This document shows positions 45,013 through 54,725 of a DNA stretch of 64,000 bases, piece by piece. The notes under the pieces were generated by a model. The model had not been told where the DNA came from. It was given only the letters and a program-made list of their open reading frames with translations, and made no database searches. A program made the position numbers and the translations under genes. Origin of the DNA: Spirosoma sp. KCTC 42546 (GTDB taxonomy: Bacteria > Bacteroidota > Bacteroidia > Cytophagales > Spirosomataceae); NCBI RefSeq assembly GCF_006965485.1, contig NZ_CP041360.1, positions 5,312,501 through 5,376,500 on the forward strand. The letters are read 5' to 3'. Numbering within the stretch: position 1 is the first letter of the stretch; each line of letters begins with the position of its first letter.

Positions 45013-45171
45013 CTTCTTATAGCAGGGTAGTGATTTTCGGGCTTTGCCAAGTAAAGTCTGAACGTTACTACCCTGTTACTAATAAAGCAACATTTGTTTT
45101 ATTCTAAAAATACTCTCTTACCTGAGACGAATGAGCGTTCGTGCTTCAGCTTCATTAATGGGGCGTGTACT

Positions 45172-45216
45172 AGTATGCTTATGATAATTGTTGTCAACAA
45201 TTATCATAAGCATACT
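45172..45216. terminator. 45-bp near-perfect palindrome between convergent genes
   Basis: AGTATGCTTATGATAATTGT (from 45172) forms a perfect inverted repeat of 22-bp arms around one central base, ending at 45216. It sits between the 3' ends of the ABM gene (plus) and the GAF/PAS kinase (minus), 35 bases from the latter stop. A bidirectional terminator is most likely. Confidence 0.7.
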
Positions 45217-45250
45217 GTCTGTATAAGATAGTAGATTACCTATGGAGTGG

Positions 45251-48055
45251 CTAGCCTTTCAATAAGGTGAATGTTACAGTTGTTCCCTCATGTTCAACGC
45301 TATCTATTCGTATTGTACCTCCGTGTAGTTCCACAAACTCGCGAACAATCACTAAACCTAAACCCGAACCATGAATATTCACCACATTCTTCGCGCGAAA
45401 GAACGTCTGGAATAAGTGAGCTTGTTCCTCGGCAGGAATACCAATCCCTTGATCAATAACCGATATGACTAGTTGCGCGCCAAAGCCGATCAGTAATTTC
45501 GGGTTACTTTGGGAGAACTTAAAGGCGTTTGACAGTAAATTAACCAGTACATGGCTGATTAACTTCTGATCTACAGAAACCCGTTCTGGTTCCCCTTCAA
45601 TCAATACATCTACGACCCGATTATCCTTACGATCCGCAAAATGCGTTTCGATCACTCGGTTCGTTAAGGCAACCAGATCAACCGGTTCAGGATGAAAAGG
45701 AATTCGTCCGGCGTCAATCTTGCCAAACGTCAGGATGTCAGTTAATAACTCGCTAAAGTTGGCAATCTCCCGTTCGATGATTTCCAGATGTCGGCTAATG
45801 GCTGGGGGCGGACCTTGGATCGACTGCTCTAAGTACATACCGATCAGATCGACGCTCGATTGAATAGTTGCCAGTGGCGTCCGAAATTCGTGGGAAGCGG
45901 TTGCGACAAACTGGGATTTGAGCTTGTTTAACTCCTGTTCCCGGATCAGCGATTGCTGAAGAACCAGCTCCTTTTCTTTCATATCCGTAATATCACTGGC
46001 AATACCAATGCAACGCAGGGGAATACCCCCACTGTCTTTCATCACAAAACTGCGAACATTGAGCCAATGAATCAGGCCATCCCCTCCCTGAACTCGGTAC
46101 TGAACGGGAATTTCCTCCCCCTGGCGATACTGTTCGAATGCCGCTTCTACCATCGGACGGTCTTCGGGGATAACCGCGTTCAGGAACGAGTAAGGATCGT
46201 CGTAGAGACTTTGGGATGTCATGCCAAAAACGCGTTCATAGGCCGGATTGATATATAACAACTGAAACGGAACGGCCGACTGAATCCAGAAAACTTCATC
46301 CACGTTTTCGGCAATTTCCCGAAACCGCTGTTCGCTTTCCCTCAGGGCATCTTCGGCCTTTTTTCGCTCAGTAATATCCCGGGCTGAAGAATAAATCAGT
46401 TTCTCATACCGTTTGGCGCGCCATTGAATCAGGCGATAACTACCGTCTTTGTGCTGATACCGGTTTACAAAACCGTCAATGACGGGCCTCTGGTAGGTTT
46501 GTAACGAGTCGTCGCGGTCGTCGGGATGAATAAATTCGAGAAAGTAATGCCCCTCCATTTCTTCCGCCAGATAGCCTAACGTCTCGGTCCAGGCCTGATT
46601 TACTTTTAAAAAATGCCCGTCCAAGCTGGTAATGCAATGGAGGTCGAGCGCCCGTTCAAAGAAGATCTTTAGCTCACGACTTGTTTTTTCAGCCTTTTCT
46701 TCAGCGGCTTTCAAGGCCGAAATATCCGTTGCCATCCCGACGTATCCTGTCACCTTTCCGCCCTCATCCTTTAAGGTGCTGGCCGTCATAAAAACCGGGA
46801 TACGTTGGCCTCTTTTACCCAGGATTAAGCATTCGGTGTGAAAAAAACCATCCGTTTCCAACGCCGTTTTAAATAGTTCTGATGTGGGGAGGTCGGAAGA
46901 GGGCTGGTACGAAACGAGGGGTACCGGATTTTCCGGCGTGCCTGGTTCAATCTGAACGACGCAACCGATCAATTCTTCGGGTTTATAGCCTAACAACTGT
47001 TCGATCGCCCGGTTCGCCGTTCGAACGATCCCGTAGATATCCGTTGAAACGATCGACTGACCGGCATGTTCCAGAATTGCATTTTGCCAGGCCGAAAGTT
47101 GCCCGATCTTAAGCGTACGCTCCGCAATATGCTGCTCTAAGTTTTCGGTCTGGGCCTGTAGCTGCTGCTCCGTTCGTTTCAGTTGCGAGATATCCTGTAC
47201 GCATAATAGGACTCGTTCCCTGATTGGAGTCATAGATAGATTACACCAAATCTGGCCGTGTTCAACGGTTACCTGCCATTGTACCTGGAGAGGTTGGCCG
47301 GTTTGTTGAACCGTTTTTAAACGGTCGAACAGGCCAGCCGTAACGGCCGTCGAAAACAGGGAATTGAGTGTACTGCCGGTCATCTGTTCGACGCTTCGTC
47401 CAGCAATAAGAGCGTTGGCGTCATTGGTAAAAACATACTTAAAATCAGTCAGTTCCCCGTTCGAATAAACTGGTTCGAAAAGGGTCAGCCCTGCCGGACA
47501 GCTACTTACGACGGCCTGTAATAGCGCATTAGTATCGTTCAGCAACTGATTGGCCTGGCTTAGCAAGGTCTGACTCCGACGCAGTTTCAGGAGCGATACA
47601 ACCTGCTGGGCCAACGATTGAAGGGTTGTGGCCTGTTGATCGGAGAGGTGCCGTGGCTGATGATCTAGTACACATAAGGTGCCCAGTGCCTGTCCAGCTT
47701 CATCAATCAGCGGGACACCCGCGTAGAAGATAACAGGTGGGTCGCTTAACGTAAATGGGTTTTGGGCGAAGCGTTCATCCACACGGGCATCCATCACCTC
47801 CATAAGCTGGGTTGGCGTTTGAAGGGCGTGTGCACAGAATGAATATTGCCGGGGCGTCTCCTTGAGGGTAAGACCTTGGGCTGCTTTAAACCACTGACGC
47901 TCAGTATCCAAAAAGGTAATCAGTGAAATGGGTGTTTGACAGATATGGGCAGCTATTTGGGTTATAGCGTCATATTCCGCTTCCGGTAAGCTATCGAGAA
48001 TAGTATAGCTCATGAGCGCCTGTAAGCGATGCTGCTCGGTTTCTGATAAAGTCAT
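45251..48055 (-). CDS. GAF/multi-PAS sensor histidine kinase
   Basis: A 934-residue soluble kinase without transmembrane helices. An N-terminal GAF domain (about 10-165: YTILDSLPEAEYDAITQIAA, QYSFCAHAL, FYAGVPL) is followed by four PAS/PAC units with coiled-coil linkers. Then comes a HisKA domain with the phospho-His in TASHEFRTPLATIQ (about residue 705), and an ATPase domain with LSNAFKFSQ, DQGIGIP and GSGLGLVIVRE. It probably senses cytoplasmic small molecules or redox state. It follows the REC-kinase hybrid by 68 bases on the same strand, so they are likely one transcript. Confidence 0.92.
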   Translation of the reverse strand: MTLSETEQHRLQALMSYTILDSLPEAEYDAITQIAAHICQTPISLITFLDTERQWFKAAQGLTLKETPRQYSFCAHALQTPTQLMEVMDARVDERFAQNPFTLSDPPVIFYAGVPLIDEAGQALGTLCVLDHQPRHLSDQQATTLQSLAQQVVSLLKLRRSQTLLSQANQLLNDTNALLQAVVSSCPAGLTLFEPVYSNGELTDFKYVFTNDANALIAGRSVEQMTGSTLNSLFSTAVTAGLFDRLKTVQQTGQPLQVQWQVTVEHGQIWCNLSMTPIRERVLLCVQDISQLKRTEQQLQAQTENLEQHIAERTLKIGQLSAWQNAILEHAGQSIVSTDIYGIVRTANRAIEQLLGYKPEELIGCVVQIEPGTPENPVPLVSYQPSSDLPTSELFKTALETDGFFHTECLILGKRGQRIPVFMTASTLKDEGGKVTGYVGMATDISALKAAEEKAEKTSRELKIFFERALDLHCITSLDGHFLKVNQAWTETLGYLAEEMEGHYFLEFIHPDDRDDSLQTYQRPVIDGFVNRYQHKDGSYRLIQWRAKRYEKLIYSSARDITERKKAEDALRESEQRFREIAENVDEVFWIQSAVPFQLLYINPAYERVFGMTSQSLYDDPYSFLNAVIPEDRPMVEAAFEQYRQGEEIPVQYRVQGGDGLIHWLNVRSFVMKDSGGIPLRCIGIASDITDMKEKELVLQQSLIREQELNKLKSQFVATASHEFRTPLATIQSSVDLIGMYLEQSIQGPPPAISRHLEIIEREIANFSELLTDILTFGKIDAGRIPFHPEPVDLVALTNRVIETHFADRKDNRVVDVLIEGEPERVSVDQKLISHVLVNLLSNAFKFSQSNPKLLIGFGAQLVISVIDQGIGIPAEEQAHLFQTFFRAKNVVNIHGSGLGLVIVREFVELHGGTIRIDSVEHEGTTVTFTLLKG

Positions 48056-48123
48056 AAAACGGTAGGTTACAGAATGGTCAATCGCTTAAGCTTTAGGCCC
48101 CATGTTGTTTTCATCTTTGGGGC

Positions 48124-49245
48124 TTATGCCGATTTATTCAGTGAACGAACACGATCCATAAGTGGAAGCTGGAGCGTCACTTTCGTAAGGCCCTCTGGCT
48201 TACTATCAATCTGTAAGTGGCCCTGGTTCATCTCGATTAGGGTTTTGACGATAAACAAGCCCAGCCCCGAACCCTGCTGCTCGTAATACTTGCGGTCAAA
48301 CTGAGTGTATGGAGCAATCCGGAGACTATCGCTGGATTTAAACGCACGTCCCCAATTGGTAATGGTTAGCTGGTAGCACTCATCACGAATCAGCCCCGAC
48401 ACACAAACGTCACGACCTCTTTCCGAAAACTTAATCGCATTGTCTATCAACTCCTCCAGTATCTTGGTCAGGCTGTGGGGCGGTAAGCGTAGATGGGCCA
48501 TTTCGGTAGTAGTAAGGATGGTTGCAGGCTCTTCATGCTCTTTCTCAATCGTTTGTTTAACCTCTTTAACAAGCGCATCGAATACATAGGAGTTGCCCTG
48601 GCTTAATGCGTCGTGTTCAGCAGAGCCATGCGGGTGGATAAGTAAGTTGGTGAGACGTTCATTTTCGAGGGTTCTTTTAAGCCGTAAGCAACACCTCATC
48701 ATCTGGTCCAGCATAGACTCCATCTCGGCGGAGTCGAGCGTAGGGTAATCTTCCTTTAATAGGCCGATAAAGCCCATAATCCCGGCTAGGGGTGTGTTAT
48801 GCTCATGAATCGTGACACGACCCAGGTTGGTTAGATAGTTGGTCAACTGGACCTGTACTTGGTGGTTGCGAATCTGCTCACGCTTTAACCGGGTTTCGAT
48901 GGATTTTAGTAAGTCTTTACTCGTAAACGGTTTGATGAGGTAGTCATCAGCGCCTAAGACCATACCTTGGCGGAGGTCATCGGGTTCGGCTCTGGCAGTG
49001 AGAAAAATGAAAGGTAGGTGACTCAGTGAACGGTGAGCGCGAATGGACTCCAGTACCTGATAACCGTTCATTCCGGGCATCATGACATCGCAAAGTATCA
49101 AATCAGGTTGTGATTGAATGGCTCGGTTTATGCCTTCCTGGCCATCGGCGGCTGTATCGACACTAAAGCCTTGTAGTGTCAGCAGTTCGGCTACGTTCTC
49201 ACGAATAGATGACTCATCTTCGATGACTAATATCTGCCTTTTCAT
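48124..49245 (-). CDS. REC-histidine kinase hybrid
   Basis: A 373-residue protein with an N-terminal receiver domain (acidic EDESS, phospho-Asp53 in LILCDVMMPGMNG, Thr in FLTARAE, Lys in YLIKPF) followed by a kinase core. The ATPase part has ELIDNAIKFSERG, GSGLGLFIVKTL. The H-box is IHEHNTPLAGIMGF, in which HE-x-N-T-P-L replaces the usual SHE-x-R-T-P-L; the order and neighbours still allow a phospho-His but the motif is atypical. Such REC-first kinases act downstream of another kinase. It begins 68 bases before the GAF/PAS kinase gene. Confidence 0.9.
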   Translation of the reverse strand: MKRQILVIEDESSIRENVAELLTLQGFSVDTAADGQEGINRAIQSQPDLILCDVMMPGMNGYQVLESIRAHRSLSHLPFIFLTARAEPDDLRQGMVLGADDYLIKPFTSKDLLKSIETRLKREQIRNHQVQVQLTNYLTNLGRVTIHEHNTPLAGIMGFIGLLKEDYPTLDSAEMESMLDQMMRCCLRLKRTLENERLTNLLIHPHGSAEHDALSQGNSYVFDALVKEVKQTIEKEHEEPATILTTTEMAHLRLPPHSLTKILEELIDNAIKFSERGRDVCVSGLIRDECYQLTITNWGRAFKSSDSLRIAPYTQFDRKYYEQQGSGLGLFIVKTLIEMNQGHLQIDSKPEGLTKVTLQLPLMDRVRSLNKSA

Positions 49246-49593
49246 GTTTGGTCAAAAGAGGGTACGATGGATTGGGTCGTTTGGTATTGCCTGGATCGAG
49301 GTGTAAGACGGAGCCTTTACTTAAAAAAACACGTAAGGTCTTCTTAAACCAGCGAAGCTTCGCTTTACAGGTAGTATGATTTGACTGTGAGCAAATCCTT
49401 ACCTCTAAATAGACTTGTTGAGTAGCTAGCTGTATAATCAATAAAAATAATAGCACCCGCTATGCGTAGGAAGCTTACCGTGATTATTCTAAAAAAATCG
49501 AATTAGAATCGAAAAAACGCTGCCTTAGCTTTGTTTCGGCCATTTGAGGTTGCTCATTTTCGTCAACATTCAACCTAATACGCCCACTAATTC
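49246..49593. other. intergenic stretch without a supported gene
   Basis: About 350 bases between divergent genes. It must carry both promoters; I saw no strong motif. Confidence 0.35.
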
Positions 49594-49941
49594 ATGAATA
49601 AGACGGCGACTAATACATTTATAAATTATGTCAATAAGATGGTGAGTCGAACTGATTGGCAACGGGAAGTAGAATCTTTGTATACCAACTATTATTTGAT
49701 TTCTCTAGTACTAGCCTACCCGTCGACTGCATCGGCTCCTGAGGTTAGTCAGTTCCGACGTTTACAGTCCACTTTGATCAAAACGATTGAACAGTTTGTC
49801 GCCGAATTAGATCAGCAAACAAAGCAAACTCAATCGCCGTCGGCCATCAACTGTTTGCTGAAAAGTCATATAGCGGTTATGCAAACGCTTAACGGTCAAA
49901 TCGGTAATCTGTTAAAGGAACAAGCGGCTGGTGTGAGCTAA
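49594..49941 (+). CDS. small helical protein within the signalling block, unknown
   Basis: A 115-residue protein, ATG 49594. It is all helical (NTFINYVNKMVSRTDWQREV, RLQSTLIKTIEQFVAELDQQ, LKSHIAVMQTLNGQIGNLLK) with no signal peptide or known domain. It lies between a REC-kinase and a REC-AraC gene and could be a connector or chemotaxis-like helper, but that is only position. Its 3' end is close to the convergent regulator gene. Confidence 0.55.
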   Translation: MNKTATNTFINYVNKMVSRTDWQREVESLYTNYYLISLVLAYPSTASAPEVSQFRRLQSTLIKTIEQFVAELDQQTKQTQSPSAINCLLKSHIAVMQTLNGQIGNLLKEQAAGVS

Positions 49942-50008
49942 GGAGCGTAAATAAGTTGTCTGTCTAAATGTTGACATTGGATCATTCGATGCGTATTGGG
50001 TGCCAGCA

Positions 50009-50773
50009 TTATTTGTTGGGTAAAGCCGTTTTCGGGCGGTGTTGCTGCCTAAAACGCAGGGGTGACATACCATTGGCTTCTTTGAAACTGAATGAGAAAT
50101 AAGATAGGCTACCAAAGCCGCATCGGTCGGCAATCTGCTGAAGACTATAGTCGGTTTCTAACAGAAACGCTGCAGCCTTACGAAGACGGTGGCCTTTTAG
50201 CAGTTCACTAAAGTTCCGTCGGAGATATTTCTTTAGATTCCGTTGCATCGCCGACAGACTCATGTTCATTTCCAACGATAATTTATCGGCGGTCAAGGAT
50301 GGATTACGAGCATGCTGCTCGAGTAGCTCGCTAAAGCGCTTAACGAACTGAATTTCGGTTTCCTGATGAGCGGACGCCTGCTCTAATTGGTGCAATACTA
50401 ACTCAGTTTGTCTACGGGTGATATTATTAACTTTTAGGAGTAGTTCTTTATGCAGGAAGGGCTTGAACAAATAATCAACAGCGCCTTCTTCTAACCCCAG
50501 AAGTTTATCCTGTTCGGTTACTAGGGCAGTTATAAAAATAACCGGAATTGACCGGTAAAGAGCGTGTCGGTTTTTTGCCCGGATAAATGCAATGCCGTCC
50601 ATATTCGGCATCATGACATCGCACAAGATTAGATTGGGCAGAAAAGTGGGTAGTAATTCAAACGCCCTGATTCCATCCGGTGCGGTTTTTACTTCGTGAT
50701 TACTTAATTGGAGCTGCTCACTGATATTTTCCCTTAACTGCAAGTCATCCTCGACTACTAGTATTTTTGCCAT
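50009..50773 (-). CDS. response regulator with AraC output domain
   Basis: A 254-residue REC-AraC protein. REC has EDDLQ, phospho-Asp52 in LILCDVMMPNMDG, Thr in FITALV and Lys in YLFKPF; the AraC domain has LEMNMSLSAMQRNLKKYLRR and SLQQIADRCGFGSLSYFSFS. This architecture is standard in Cytophagales as the DNA-binding output of hybrid or soluble kinases. The nearby kinases at 45251 and 48124 are the obvious partners; all three run right to left. ATG 50773 is the natural start. Confidence 0.92.
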   Translation of the reverse strand: MAKILVVEDDLQLRENISEQLQLSNHEVKTAPDGIRAFELLPTFLPNLILCDVMMPNMDGIAFIRAKNRHALYRSIPVIFITALVTEQDKLLGLEEGAVDYLFKPFLHKELLLKVNNITRRQTELVLHQLEQASAHQETEIQFVKRFSELLEQHARNPSLTADKLSLEMNMSLSAMQRNLKKYLRRNFSELLKGHRLRKAAAFLLETDYSLQQIADRCGFGSLSYFSFSFKEANGMSPLRFRQQHRPKTALPNK

Positions 50774-51187
50774 TACGGGTAGTTATATACATTATATCAA
50801 AAGTAAATAGTTTTTTATAAATAAATAAATTGAGCTAACCGTATGTTACTAAGAGGGCCGAGGTGACGATGGTTAGACCTGGGTCCGCGCTCCGACTGCG
50901 GGCCATTTGACAGTCATAAAAAAAGCCGTCTCCCTAAGTACTCTATTCTTGGGACGTTTTAGTTGACTGCTAATGCAAACGACCGAACGGCGGACCGTGA
51001 GTTATTTCTTTTTGTGTAAAACTACCCACATCATCGAGATTTTCGTCCAATAAAAGGGTATTTAGAATTACTTATGGCCTATGTACTATTTTATAAATGA
51101 ATAACTTACACTGATACTACCTTCAATTAAAATCGTCCAAAAAATCCTCCCATTGCAACTGGAACTAGACAGTCGTGAATGAGCGCA
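50774..51187. other. intergenic stretch without a supported gene
   Basis: About 410 bases, AT-rich in its right half. A poor inverted repeat lies near 50920-50960. Nothing supportable. Confidence 0.35.
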
Positions 51188-51245
51188 ATAGCCCCATACT
51201 GCAAACGCCACACTCAGGAGCGTGGCGTTTGCAGTATGGGGCTAT
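51188..51245 (-). terminator. 24-bp perfect stem terminator after the secreted protein gene
   Basis: ATAGCCCCATACTGCAAACG (from 51188) pairs perfectly over 24 bp with 51222-51245, loop of 10. It is 6 bases past the stop of the minus-strand gene at 51252. The unusually long perfect stem suggests a strong terminator and mRNA-stabilising end. Confidence 0.75.
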
Positions 51246-51251
51246 CTAAAA

Positions 51252-51650
51252 TTAGTTGACCGCGATCAGACGATTCGGGGCGCTGGGCTGGGTGGTCGAC
51301 AGCGTGACAGTATGGGTTGTTACATCAACACCGTTCGTGATTTCTACCTGGTAGGCACCATCTTCCAGCTCACTAAGATTTAAGCGAATGCGCGCTGTTT
51401 TTTCGTTCTTACCCAGATGTTGAACAAATAGAACCTTACCGGATGTACCCTTCAGTTTGATGTCTACTTTACCCGTCGTTTCTTTATCAAGGGCAATGTT
51501 CAGTTTACCTTCTACGGTTGAGTAAATACCGGCTTTATAGGCAGCAACGGCTGCTGGGCGGCTACCAGGGTTAACGGCAGCCAAGGAAGTAGAAAGCGTA
51601 ACGGCACTAAGGGTAACGGCAACGAGCAGTGGTTTGATGAGGGATTTCAT
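51252..51650 (-). CDS. small secreted beta-sandwich protein
   Basis: A 132-residue protein with a signal peptide ending near SLAA. The mature domain looks like an immunoglobulin-type sandwich: GKLNIALDKETTGKVDIKLK, GKVLFVQHLGKNEKTARIRL, LEDGAYQVEITNG. The pattern KVDIKLKG...GKVLF...L-E-D-G-A-Y-Q-V-E-I-T is like the C-terminal sorting or DUF3244-type domains in Bacteroidetes, where L-x-x-G-x-Y-x-V-x-V is common. No partner domain is attached. It is followed by a long perfect-stem terminator, suggesting high expression. Confidence 0.75.
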   Translation of the reverse strand: MKSLIKPLLVAVTLSAVTLSTSLAAVNPGSRPAAVAAYKAGIYSTVEGKLNIALDKETTGKVDIKLKGTSGKVLFVQHLGKNEKTARIRLNLSELEDGAYQVEITNGVDVTTHTVTLSTTQPSAPNRLIAVN

Positions 51651-51914
51651 GACTTTATGTAGTTGTTGTTTGCGTTAAAATTGAGTCGGGTTCTTCCCGA
51701 TTGATGTGTCAAAGGTATGGGCGATAGATGGTACTATGCATAACAAACTACCGGAACGGTTGACCCCCTGGATGAGTGGAGTAAAAACAGGGTGGTTGAG
51801 TAAACGGTCGTATGCACCTTACTTAAACTACTTACTACTATTTTCTAGTAAATCGGCCTTTCCAGCGCCTTATAAGGAAAGAGCCCCTTACTGCTGATTC
51901 AATCACTTTTTCCT

Positions 51915-52652
51915 ATGACTGTCGGACTATTTATACCCTGCTATGTAAACCAGTTTTACCCGCAGGCAGCCATCGCTACGCTGCAATTGCTGCAAAAGCT
52001 AGGGGTAAGCGTGGTGTATCCACCCAAACAAACCTGCTGCGGCCAACCTATGGCTAATTCAGGCTTTGAACACCTCACGCAGGAGTGCAGCAACCTTTTC
52101 ATAGAAAACTTTTCGGAATTCGACTATATCGTGGCTCCTTCCGCTAGTTGTGTGCTTCACGTAAAAGAACACCTCAAGTCAGTTAACGATCCGGCCAGAG
52201 CAGACAGCATCCGTTCGAAAACGTATGAACTTGTTGAGTTTTTGACCGATGTGCTGCACCTGGAAAATCTACAGGCACGGTTTCCGCACAAAGTGGGTAT
52301 CCACCAGAGTTGCCACGGGTTACGCGGGCTGCATCTGGCTCAGATGAGCGAACTAAATGCCGCACCCTTCTCCAAACCTGTCCAGTTATTAAACATGGTA
52401 GACGGCCTGGAGCTGGTTACGCTGGACCGCCCGGACGAGTGCTGCGGCTTCGGCGGAACGTTCTGCGTGGCCGAAGAAGCCGTATCGGTAAAAATGGGCA
52501 AAGACCGGGTTTCTGATCACGAACGACATGGGGCTGAATACATCACATCCGTCGACCTTTCCTGCCTGATGCACCTCGAAGGAATTTTACAGCGAAACAA
52601 GAGTACCGTTAAAGCCGTACATATTGCCCAAATTTTAAACTCGACCTTGTAA
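51915..52652 (+). CDS. lutA: lactate utilization protein A ((Fe-S)-binding)
   Basis: A 245-residue cysteine-rich protein of the LutA/YkgE (GlpC-like) family. Two CCG motifs bind the iron-sulfur cluster: KQTCCGQPMANSG near residue 40 and PDECCGFGGTFCV near 175. It belongs to the LutABC complex that oxidises L-lactate to pyruvate. The next gene, lutB, starts with its ATG overlapping the TAA by one base, so the operon is lutABC in the usual order. No lactate permease or LutR regulator is adjacent. Confidence 0.92.
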   Translation: MTVGLFIPCYVNQFYPQAAIATLQLLQKLGVSVVYPPKQTCCGQPMANSGFEHLTQECSNLFIENFSEFDYIVAPSASCVLHVKEHLKSVNDPARADSIRSKTYELVEFLTDVLHLENLQARFPHKVGIHQSCHGLRGLHLAQMSELNAAPFSKPVQLLNMVDGLELVTLDRPDECCGFGGTFCVAEEAVSVKMGKDRVSDHERHGAEYITSVDLSCLMHLEGILQRNKSTVKAVHIAQILNSTL

Positions 52653-54046
52653 TGGAAAAACTAGTCAACGACCATGCTGCCTTAGCCGAGATCTTTATTA
52701 AAGACGAAGAGCGTGTCGACTGGCACGACGGAGCACTTTGGTGGATACGGCAAAAACGCGACATGGCAGCCAAAAACATACCGGAATGGGAGGCCTTACG
52801 GGAAGCAGCCTCCCAAATCAAAAGCAATGTACTGTCCAACCTGCACGATTATTTACTGGAATTTGAAGCCAACGCTATCAAGAATGGTATCAACGTTCAC
52901 TGGGCTGCCGATGCCGAAGAGCACAATGCAATTGTGTATGGTATTCTGAAAGAAAAAGGGATTGAACAGATGGTAAAGAGCAAATCCATGCTTACGGAAG
53001 AATGCCATCTGAACGAATATTTGATCGAGCGGGGAATTGACGTGATCAATTCAGATCTGGGTGAATATATTCAGCAATTGGATAATGAACCGCCGAGCCA
53101 CATCGTTCTGCCCTGTATTCATAAACGAAAAGAAGAAATCGGCGAAATTTTCCATGAACATCTGGGTACCGAAAAAGGGGTATCCGATCCCACAACGCTG
53201 ACCCGATTTGCCCGCCGACACCTGCGTAAAGTTTTCATTACCCGGCGGGCTGCCCTTACGGGCGTGAACTTCGCCGTGGCCGAAACCGGTGAGTACGTCG
53301 TGTGTACCAACGAGGGGAATGCCGACATGGGCGCTCATTTATCCGAAGTACAGATTTCGTCGATGGGGCTCGAAAAGATTATCCCCCAGAAACAGCATCT
53401 GGGTATATTCTTACGACTATTGGCCCGCAGTGCCACGGGTCAACCTATCACCATTTATTCCAGCCATTTCAAAAAGCCGCGAAAAGGGCAGGAAATGCAC
53501 CTGATTCTGGTCGATTATGGTCGGAGTCGCCAGTTAGGCCGGGCCGATTTTCGGGATTCGTTAAAATGCATCCGATGTGGTGCCTGCATGAACACCTGCC
53601 CCGTGTACCGAAAAAGTGGCGGTCTCAGCTACCACAACACCGTTTCTGGACCGATCGGTGCGATTCTGGCGCCGAATCTCGACATGAAAAAGCATGCGGA
53701 TTTGCCCTTCGCATCAACGCTCTGTGGCTCCTGCTCCAATGTATGCCCGGTAAAAATCAACATTCATGAGCAACTGTATAAATGGCGTCAAGTGATTGTT
53801 CAGGAAGGCTATGCCGCCAATACAAAAGTACTGGGCATTAAAGCCATGGCCTGGACACTCTCATCGCCATCATCCTATACAACCATTGGAAAAGCGGGAC
53901 GATGGGTATTGAATAACATCCCGTTTGCGGTCAACAATAAGTTCAACCCCTGGTACAAACAACGTGAAATGCCTGATACGCCAAAAGAATCGTTTGGTGA
54001 GTGGTATGCAAAACAGGAGCCAAAGGACGGCACCGAGAAACGTTAA
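52652..54046 (+). CDS. lutB: lactate utilization protein B
   Basis: A 464-residue LutB/YkgF protein. A large N-terminal domain of the LUD type (FITRRAALTGVNFAVAETGE, NEGNADMG) is followed by two ferredoxin-like cysteine motifs, CIRCGACMNTCPVYRKSGG (near 308) and CGSCSNVCPVKINIHEQL (near 360). It binds two [4Fe-4S] clusters and forms the core of the lactate-oxidising complex. It begins directly at the lutA stop and is followed by lutC after 13 bases. Confidence 0.92.
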   Translation: MEKLVNDHAALAEIFIKDEERVDWHDGALWWIRQKRDMAAKNIPEWEALREAASQIKSNVLSNLHDYLLEFEANAIKNGINVHWAADAEEHNAIVYGILKEKGIEQMVKSKSMLTEECHLNEYLIERGIDVINSDLGEYIQQLDNEPPSHIVLPCIHKRKEEIGEIFHEHLGTEKGVSDPTTLTRFARRHLRKVFITRRAALTGVNFAVAETGEYVVCTNEGNADMGAHLSEVQISSMGLEKIIPQKQHLGIFLRLLARSATGQPITIYSSHFKKPRKGQEMHLILVDYGRSRQLGRADFRDSLKCIRCGACMNTCPVYRKSGGLSYHNTVSGPIGAILAPNLDMKKHADLPFASTLCGSCSNVCPVKINIHEQLYKWRQVIVQEGYAANTKVLGIKAMAWTLSSPSSYTTIGKAGRWVLNNIPFAVNNKFNPWYKQREMPDTPKESFGEWYAKQEPKDGTEKR

Positions 54047-54059
54047 TCAACGAAACTGA

Positions 54060-54677
54060 ATGAACACGAGAGAAAGCATATTGGCCGCGGTTATCAAGAA
54101 CCAGCCGCCAGCCAGTCCTTTGCCTAGTATCAGTGCCTTTAAAGGTACCGACCAGCATATTTTTTCAACATACGCGGATACATTCACCAGCATCGGTGGC
54201 ACCGTCTTTTTAGCTGAAAGCCTAGCCAGGATCACAAGCCTGATTCAGGAAAACTTTGATGGGACACTGCGTATTATCACTACCTTACCCGAGTTAGGCA
54301 ATTCGTTTGAACTGCTCTCGCCAGAGGCCGATCCCCATACGTTTGATGATGTAGAGGTAGCCGTGATTGAAGCAGAGTTGGCTGTAGCCGAAAACGGAGC
54401 CGTATGGCTACCCGAACAACGGATGGGCCAACGAATCATCCCCTACATTTGCCAGCATCTGGTTGTAGTGGTACCTGCCGAACGTATTGTGCCGACCCTA
54501 CACGAAGCCTATCAGAAAATTGGGGCGGGTGATTATGGCTTTGCCGCCTTTATTGGTGGGCCTTCTAAAACGGCGGATATTGAACAGGCGCTGGTGCTGG
54601 GCGCCCACGGCCCAATCTCGATGACCGTCTTTATTCTGAAAGCAACGGATAAAGCGGATTCGTCACGAATAAACTAG
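54060..54677 (+). CDS. lutC: lactate utilization protein C
   Basis: A 205-residue LUD-domain protein of the LutC/YkgG family. The domain runs from about residue 50 to 198 and shows DDVEVAVIEAELAVAENGAV, VPAERIVPTLHEAYQKIGAG and the closing ADIEQALVLGAHGPISMTVF. It is the third gene of the lactate operon, 13 bases after lutB. It is thought to support the LutAB complex; its own cofactor use is not established. Confidence 0.9.
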   Translation: MNTRESILAAVIKNQPPASPLPSISAFKGTDQHIFSTYADTFTSIGGTVFLAESLARITSLIQENFDGTLRIITTLPELGNSFELLSPEADPHTFDDVEVAVIEAELAVAENGAVWLPEQRMGQRIIPYICQHLVVVVPAERIVPTLHEAYQKIGAGDYGFAAFIGGPSKTADIEQALVLGAHGPISMTVFILKATDKADSSRIN

Positions 54678-54725
54678 TGCTATGCCAAATCAGACTCCCG
54701 ACCGGTAAATGCCGTACCCTCAACG

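Noticed and set aside
45023..45075. 9-bp inverted repeat with a 35-base loop after the ABM gene
   Set aside because: Loop too long for a clear terminator; the 45-bp palindrome at 45172 is the better candidate.
51706..51897. 63-codon frame before lutA
   Set aside because: GTG start, no conserved pattern, composition not coding-like.
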